This document shows positions 32,727-36,686 of a stretch of DNA of 36,686 nucleotides, piece by piece. Position numbers and translations under genes: made by a program. Positions within the stretch are counted from its first letter, which is position 1. Each line of letters begins with the position of its first letter. The notes beneath the pieces are model-generated. The model did no database searches. It was not told the DNA's origin and saw nothing but the letters and a program-made list of their open reading frames with translations. Location of the stretch: contig DIUR01000017.1 of NCBI GenBank assembly GCA_002428265.1, positions 1 through 36,686 on the forward strand, in the 5' to 3' direction. The stretch is from Bacteriovoracaceae bacterium UBA6153. Its GTDB lineage: Bacteria; Bdellovibrionota; Bacteriovoracia; Bacteriovoracales; Bacteriovoracaceae.

Positions 32727-33454
32727 TCAAAGACCGAGCAGATAAAGTTTTGGTAGAAGCCAAACTGACATCGACCAGGTCACAGGCCGCTCTTTTAATT
32801 GAAGAAGGTGTCGTCTTTTATCAAAATAAGAAAGTTGAAAAAGCTTCTCAGCAAGTCACTAGTGAGGGATTAGAAGTGAGAAAAGATGTTCAGTATGTTT
32901 CCCGAGGCGGACACAAAATTGAAGGAGCACTTGCTAGGTTTCAGGTTAATCCTGAAGGCTTAGTTGTAGCAGACGTAGGCGCTTCAACAGGTGGCTTCAC
33001 AGATTACGTTTTAAGATCCGGTGCCAAAAAAGTTTACTGTCTTGATGTAGGCCATGACCAATTAGCTCAGTCACTAAGAGTTGATCCTCGTGTCGAAAAT
33101 CATGAAGGTATCAATATTAAATTCCCTTTTGAGATCGCAGAAAAAGTTGATCTCGCTGTCGTGGATCTCTCTTTTATTTCTATTAAGCTTGTTTTAAAAA
33201 ATATTTTTGATTTGGTGAAGCCCGATGGAAAAATCGTAGCCCTTATAAAACCTCAGTTTGAAGTCGGACAATCTGGTCTTGACTCAAACGGCATTGTAAA
33301 AAGTGAAGGTCACAGATTGGTTATGCTTCACGAGTTAAAAGAGTGGATGAAGGCCCAGGGATTTGTTCTGATAGATCAGTGTGAGTCTCCCATCCTGGGA
33401 AAAAATGGAAACAAGGAATACTTTTTTTATTTCGATAAAGGTCGTACAAAATGA
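32723..33454 (+). CDS. tlyA: TlyA-family rRNA 2'-O-methyltransferase/hemolysin-like
   Basis: An N-terminal S4 RNA-binding domain (~1-60: RADKVLVEAKLTSTRSQA) joins an FtsJ-type methyltransferase domain (SRGGHKIEGAL, the SAM-binding VADVGASTGGFTDYVL, LDVGHDQL, and LIKPQFEVG with the catalytic Lys). TlyA proteins methylate 16S/23S rRNA at cytidine 2'-OH (shown in Mycobacterium). At 243 residues it has the usual length. It overlaps its neighbours by 4 bp on both sides. Confidence 0.92.
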   Translation: MIKDRADKVLVEAKLTSTRSQAALLIEEGVVFYQNKKVEKASQQVTSEGLEVRKDVQYVSRGGHKIEGALARFQVNPEGLVVADVGASTGGFTDYVLRSGAKKVYCLDVGHDQLAQSLRVDPRVENHEGINIKFPFEIAEKVDLAVVDLSFISIKLVLKNIFDLVKPDGKIVALIKPQFEVGQSGLDSNGIVKSEGHRLVMLHELKEWMKAQGFVLIDQCESPILGKNGNKEYFFYFDKGRTK

Positions 33455-33993
33455 AAAAACTTTGCGTCTTCTGCGGATCAGCTGCAGGAAATCATCCAAA
33501 ATATATAGAGCTTGGAACCACTATCGGTAAGATGCTGGTTAAAAATAAAACAGGTCTGGTTTATGGTGGAGCTTCAATAGGACTTATGGGTGCCATTGCC
33601 GATAGCGTTTTAGCAAACGGTGGTGAAGTCATCGGTGTTATTCCAAAATCATTAGTTGATTACGAAGTGGCCCATAGTGGGTTATCAAAATTATTTGTTG
33701 TAGATGACATGCACCAAAGAAAAAAACTCATGTATGACAATGCCGATGCCTTTTTAACTTTGCCGGGAGGCATGGGAACATTAGACGAAATGTTCGAAGT
33801 ACTTACCTGGACTCAATTAAAATACCATCAAAAGCCCAGCTACATTCTTAACTTCGAGGGTTTTTATGACTCACTGCTGTCTTACTTGAGGCACTCAACG
33901 ACAGAGGGATTCATTAAGGGCGAACATTTGCATCTTTTAAAAGAATTAAGAAGCACTGAAGCTCTAGAAAAACTCCTCGTGCAAGGCATATAA
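33451..33993 (+). CDS. LOG-family nucleotide-5'-monophosphate phosphoribohydrolase
   Basis: A Rossmann-like protein of 180 residues with GGASIGLMG (39-47) and the signature PGGMGTLDE (105-113), plus MHQRKKLM (87-94). Family members release the base from cytokinin riboside 5'-monophosphates or AMP-like nucleotides; in bacteria the physiological substrate is often unknown. It starts within tlyA (ATGA overlap). Confidence 0.92.
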   Translation: MKKLCVFCGSAAGNHPKYIELGTTIGKMLVKNKTGLVYGGASIGLMGAIADSVLANGGEVIGVIPKSLVDYEVAHSGLSKLFVVDDMHQRKKLMYDNADAFLTLPGGMGTLDEMFEVLTWTQLKYHQKPSYILNFEGFYDSLLSYLRHSTTEGFIKGEHLHLLKELRSTEALEKLLVQGI

Positions 33994-33995
33994 AA

Positions 33996-34024
33996 TTGCC
34001 AAGTTTTTTAAAATAACCTATAAT
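33996..34024 (+). promoter_or_regulatory. Promoter of the cytochrome c/gamma-CA pair
   Basis: TTGCCA (33996-34001), 17 nt, perfect TATAAT (34019-34024), ~50 bp before the ATG at 34074. The -35 box begins right after the stop codon of the LOG-family gene. Confidence 0.75.
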
Positions 34025-34073
34025 TTCAATCTCAAATGAATATTTTTTCTATAGCACCTTCGGCGGGAGAGTC

Positions 34074-34601
34074 ATGACAAGATTGATCGTTTTTATATGT
34101 GTACTAGCAGGATTCGTAATGGCCCTGGTTTTCTTCTCGTACAAATCTCTTCCAGTCAATAATGCTAAATTCGATTTGAAAAAAACTGAAGAAGCTTATC
34201 ATTCAAAAACAGTACTTGTTGAAAAGCTACTTGCTCCAAAAGAAAAAGTGGTTGTTGCAGAAGTAGAGTTTAAAGAATACGCACCAGTTGTTGATCTTAA
34301 TACTCCTCAGCTTGTTGCTGGTCATAAATTATATACTCAGTGTATTTCGTGTCACGGTAAAGGCGGAGAAGGTAAGTCTTCTCAGAAAGCTCCTTTCATC
34401 GGTGGACAGTTCGACTGGTACATCGAAAAACAACTTGTCGATATGAAGTCTGGTGCTCGTGTGAACGCCGTGATGAATCCTATTCTAAAAGGACTTTCAC
34501 CTCAAGATATGAAAGATCTTGCTGCTTACGTTTCTCGTCTTCCATGGAAGAAGCCGGTTGAAGTAGCGGAAGGTGCAGAAGCTCCAGCTGCTGCTCAGTA
34601 A
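34074..34601 (+). CDS. Membrane-anchored monoheme c-type cytochrome
   Basis: An N-terminal hydrophobic segment (~4-23) without a clear cleavage site anchors it on the periplasmic face. After a ~60-residue spacer, a class-I cytochrome c domain carries the heme motif CISCH (90-94), a G-x-G-x-G-rich segment, FIGGQFDWYIEKQL and a candidate distal Met135 (AVMNP). The tail is Ala/Glu-rich. It is likely an electron carrier of the c553 type. GGGAGAG precedes the ATG; the stop overlaps the next start (TAATG). Confidence 0.9.
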   Translation: MTRLIVFICVLAGFVMALVFFSYKSLPVNNAKFDLKKTEEAYHSKTVLVEKLLAPKEKVVVAEVEFKEYAPVVDLNTPQLVAGHKLYTQCISCHGKGGEGKSSQKAPFIGGQFDWYIEKQLVDMKSGARVNAVMNPILKGLSPQDMKDLAAYVSRLPWKKPVEVAEGAEAPAAAQ

Positions 34602-35128
34602 TGCCTCTTTATTCCTTTAAAGGAATTTCACCACAATTAGGTCCCGGAGTTTTTATAGCTCCAAGTGCAGACGTTATCGGAAAAGTTGTCTTCGATGAAA
34701 ACGTCAACATCTGGTATCAGTGTGTGGCCCGCGGAGATGTAAACTTCATCCGTATCGGGAAAAATACCAACGTTCAAGACCTCACTATGCTTCACGTGAC
34801 GAAAGATTTTGCTCTTACTATCGGAGCCAATGTCAGCATCGGCCACAGCGTGACTCTTCACGGTTGTACGATAGGAGACAGCTGTTTGATTGGAATGGGT
34901 GCCATCATAATGGATGGAGCTGTCATAGGTGCTAATTCAGTCGTTGCTGGCGGAAGTGTTGTGCCTCCTGGGAAATCTTATCCTCCTGGCTCAATGATCA
35001 TGGGCAACCCTGCGACTGTAAAGCGACCCCTGACTAGCGATGAGCTTGTACTTTATGGAAATCACTATAAGGCCTATGTTCTCTATAAAGAAGAATACCT
35101 TAATTCTGAACTCGTTAAGCTAATCTAG
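34601..35128 (+). CDS. Gamma-carbonic anhydrase-like hexapeptide-repeat protein
   Basis: A left-handed beta-helix with repeating V/I-x-x-G-x-x units. Zinc ligands fit His65 (MLHVT), His82 and His87 (GHSVTLHGC); the Arg44/Asp46 (ARGD) and Gln59/Asp60 (NVQD) partners are also present. Length of 175 residues is typical of the YrdA/PaaY/Cam-like group, whose activity as carbonic anhydrase varies. It is translationally coupled to the cytochrome c gene. Confidence 0.9.
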   Translation: MPLYSFKGISPQLGPGVFIAPSADVIGKVVFDENVNIWYQCVARGDVNFIRIGKNTNVQDLTMLHVTKDFALTIGANVSIGHSVTLHGCTIGDSCLIGMGAIIMDGAVIGANSVVAGGSVVPPGKSYPPGSMIMGNPATVKRPLTSDELVLYGNHYKAYVLYKEEYLNSELVKLI

Positions 35129-35187
35129 GCCTGTAAAAAATACGCTTTTGCCTCTCAAAACCAGCTTTGGTGGTATGAAGAGGGCCT

Positions 35188-36686
35188 ATGAAAAAATTAA
35201 GCCTTACCCTTAGTACATTATGCTTACTCACTAGTTTTAGTCTTCAAGCAAAAACTTTTTGCTCGATGACTTTTAATTCAGCTGATGAAAAAAAAGTTTT
35301 TAGTAAACACTTAACCCCAGTGGGTTATGAACATGTGGAATTGGTTCCGGCCAATAAAGATCCGGCATGGTTTAGTAAAGCATGCGCGAGCGTAAAGGCC
35401 TGTGATGTTCTCGTTGTATCTGGACACTTTGGTGGAATATTTTTTGGTGAACAAAGCTCAGCAACGATTTCACTAGCAGAACTAACAACAGCAAGAGAGC
35501 TTGGGTCATGTCCATCAATTCTAGATAAACCTAAGGCCGTTTATTTAATGGGCTGTAATACTCTTTCGTCAAAGTCTCCAGACCATAGAAGTGTGAATGA
35601 TTATTTACGAGTTCTCGTTGGTGATGGGTTTCCTCTTAGATTAGCTGAAGAAGTCGCTGCAGCTAGATACTTAAACTTTGGCCAGAGTATGGCAGAGTCG
35701 ATGACGTCTATTTTTAAAAACACACCTATGGTCGTGGGGTTTGAAAGTACAGGTCCGCTAGGGGCACAAGCTGCACCAAAATTAGAGTTAGCTTTTAAGA
35801 ACAGTACACTTCAGGATAAAAATTCTACAGGTGTTTCAAGGACAGCTATTTTAAACGCTTTTAAGGGAACGAACCTGAGAGTGGTTAAACCTGAAAATCA
35901 AGGACAAGACGTTTTAAAGAGCAACGCGATTTCTAAAAATTCTGAAGTGGCCTATAAAGCATGGCAAACAATTTTACTTCCTCAAAATATTATCAAGCAC
36001 TACGATTTTATTATTAAAAATAAAACCAATGCCTCTCTTGCATCTGTTATCTCAATGAATCCTTCTGTCGCAAAAGTTGTGAATGAGAAAATGCTAGGAA
36101 TTTATCAATCAGCACAAGGATTGAGCGAAATTCAGGTTAAGATTTTAAGTTTTGTAAAACACCATAACCTGATTAATTTTTATGCCTACGAAGATGCATT
36201 GGTAAATATCAGCAATACTATTTTATCAAAAGACCTAGACTATATTAGTGCTGATCAGCTTTGTTCGATTTTGAGAGAGCATCAGGATGCAGGAATTTTT
36301 AATAAGCTTGGAAACTCTCAAAAGAATAAATTAATCACTAGTATCTATGGTGGCTACTTGATGAAGTGTGCAGGCCAGCCTATTGCTAAAACAGCAGTGA
36401 GCAAAGCTTATCAGTGTTTAAAAAATGGTGATAATCACGACTGGGGATGTTTAACTGATAACCCAAAAAACCTTGATGTGGATGCTTGTGCATTGGCAAA
36501 AAGCAGAAACCCTGACCCGGAAAATGCTGACGATATGATGTGGTATTGTTATTCAAATATGAGAGACAATAACTACCTCAACAGAGCGGCTTGTCTTGAG
36601 TTAACTCACCACTTTTCTCTGCTTGGTAATCAGATTAAAATGAATTGGAACTGTCTTAATAGAGTGGATTCTTTATCAAAAAAGTT
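35188..36686 (+). CDS. Secreted caspase/CHAT-like protein, 3' end outside the window
   Basis: The frame is open from the ATG at 35188 (AGAGGG ribosome site) to the window end, 499 codons. A signal peptide (LSLTLSTLCLLTSFSLQA) precedes a region with the clan-CD order of a strand ending in Ser-Gly-His-Phe-Gly-Gly (VLVVSGHFGG, His80), then a strand ending in Gly-Cys-Asn (KAVYLMGCN, Cys123), and a later VVGFESTGPLG strand as in CHAT/caspase folds. The remaining ~290 residues are helical with many Cys. Protease activity is inferred from motif only; target unknown. Confidence 0.6.
   Translation, partial: MKKLSLTLSTLCLLTSFSLQAKTFCSMTFNSADEKKVFSKHLTPVGYEHVELVPANKDPAWFSKACASVKACDVLVVSGHFGGIFFGEQSSATISLAELTTARELGSCPSILDKPKAVYLMGCNTLSSKSPDHRSVNDYLRVLVGDGFPLRLAEEVAAARYLNFGQSMAESMTSIFKNTPMVVGFESTGPLGAQAAPKLELAFKNSTLQDKNSTGVSRTAILNAFKGTNLRVVKPENQGQDVLKSNAISKNSEVAYKAWQTILLPQNIIKHYDFIIKNKTNASLASVISMNPSVAKVVNEKMLGIYQSAQGLSEIQVKILSFVKHHNLINFYAYEDALVNISNTILSKDLDYISADQLCSILREHQDAGIFNKLGNSQKNKLITSIYGGYLMKCAGQPIAKTAVSKAYQCLKNGDNHDWGCLTDNPKNLDVDACALAKSRNPDPENADDMMWYCYSNMRDNNYLNRAACLELTHHFSLLGNQIKMNWNCLNRVDSLSKK

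Noticed and set aside
1..36686. CRISPR array, insertion sequence, integrase or phage genes
   Set aside because: No regularly spaced repeats, terminal inverted repeats, transposase or integrase motifs were found in the window.

Overview
The window is a chromosomal stretch of a low-GC (roughly high-30s %) Gram-negative bacterium. Dense short operons, many exported proteins with signal peptides or lipoboxes, two lytic transglycosylase-like proteins and several lineage-restricted secreted proteins suggest a member of the Bdellovibrionota, most like Bacteriovorax/Peredibacter-type bacteria. That assignment is an inference from gene style and would need a 16S or protein search. I see no insertion sequence, integrase, CRISPR array or phage module; this is host backbone with lineage-specific accessory genes.

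Layout. 1-1.6 kb: the C-terminal part of a winged-helix response regulator and its membrane histidine kinase. 1.6-3 kb (minus): a small secreted protein and a ComEC-core-like membrane protein. 3.1-5.5 kb: nadC-nadB (NAD synthesis), followed by a degenerate tRNA-Lys-like 5' half. 5.6-8.7 kb: a pentapeptide-repeat gene divergent from an overlapping operon of an XRE-type regulator, a secreted VWA-like protein and mutY. 8.7-10.7 kb: a large lipoprotein, probably a beta-helix. 10.74-11.07 kb (minus): the RNase P RNA gene rnpB, with its own promoter, behind a transglycosylase gene. 12-16.4 kb: a coiled-coil/zinc-ribbon gene divergent from aroC-aroB-aroA (shikimate pathway) and a small secreted protein.

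16.4-21.2 kb: a flavin reductase-like gene, a plsC-like acyltransferase, and a minus-strand aminotransferase - FAH-family hydrolase - homogentisate dioxygenase operon (tyrosine breakdown). 21.2-23.2 kb: a DUF309 protein, a GT9-like glycosyltransferase and a small outer-membrane barrel. 23.3-26.5 kb (minus): an exported three-repeat protein and an exported TolB-like/Kelch double propeller. 26.6-28 kb: dapF (peptidoglycan/lysine precursor) and a second transglycosylase. 28.2-32.1 kb: secreted hypothetical proteins, including a coupled lipoprotein/papain-like peptidase pair, and a radical SAM-TPR protein. 32.1-32.2 kb: a CAU tRNA. 32.3-35.1 kb: tlyA, a LOG-family hydrolase, a membrane-anchored cytochrome c and a gamma-carbonic-anhydrase-like protein. 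The window ends inside a gene for a secreted protein with a caspase/CHAT-like His-Cys pattern.

The most noteworthy items are the secreted CHAT-like protein at the right edge, the unannotated-looking papain-like peptidase/lipoprotein pair, the three-repeat exported protein, the orphan half-tRNA behind nadB, and a recurring arrangement in which a -10 hexamer lies 6-9 nt before the ATG (aroC, plsC, and genes starting at 30333 and 32322), which points to leaderless mRNAs.
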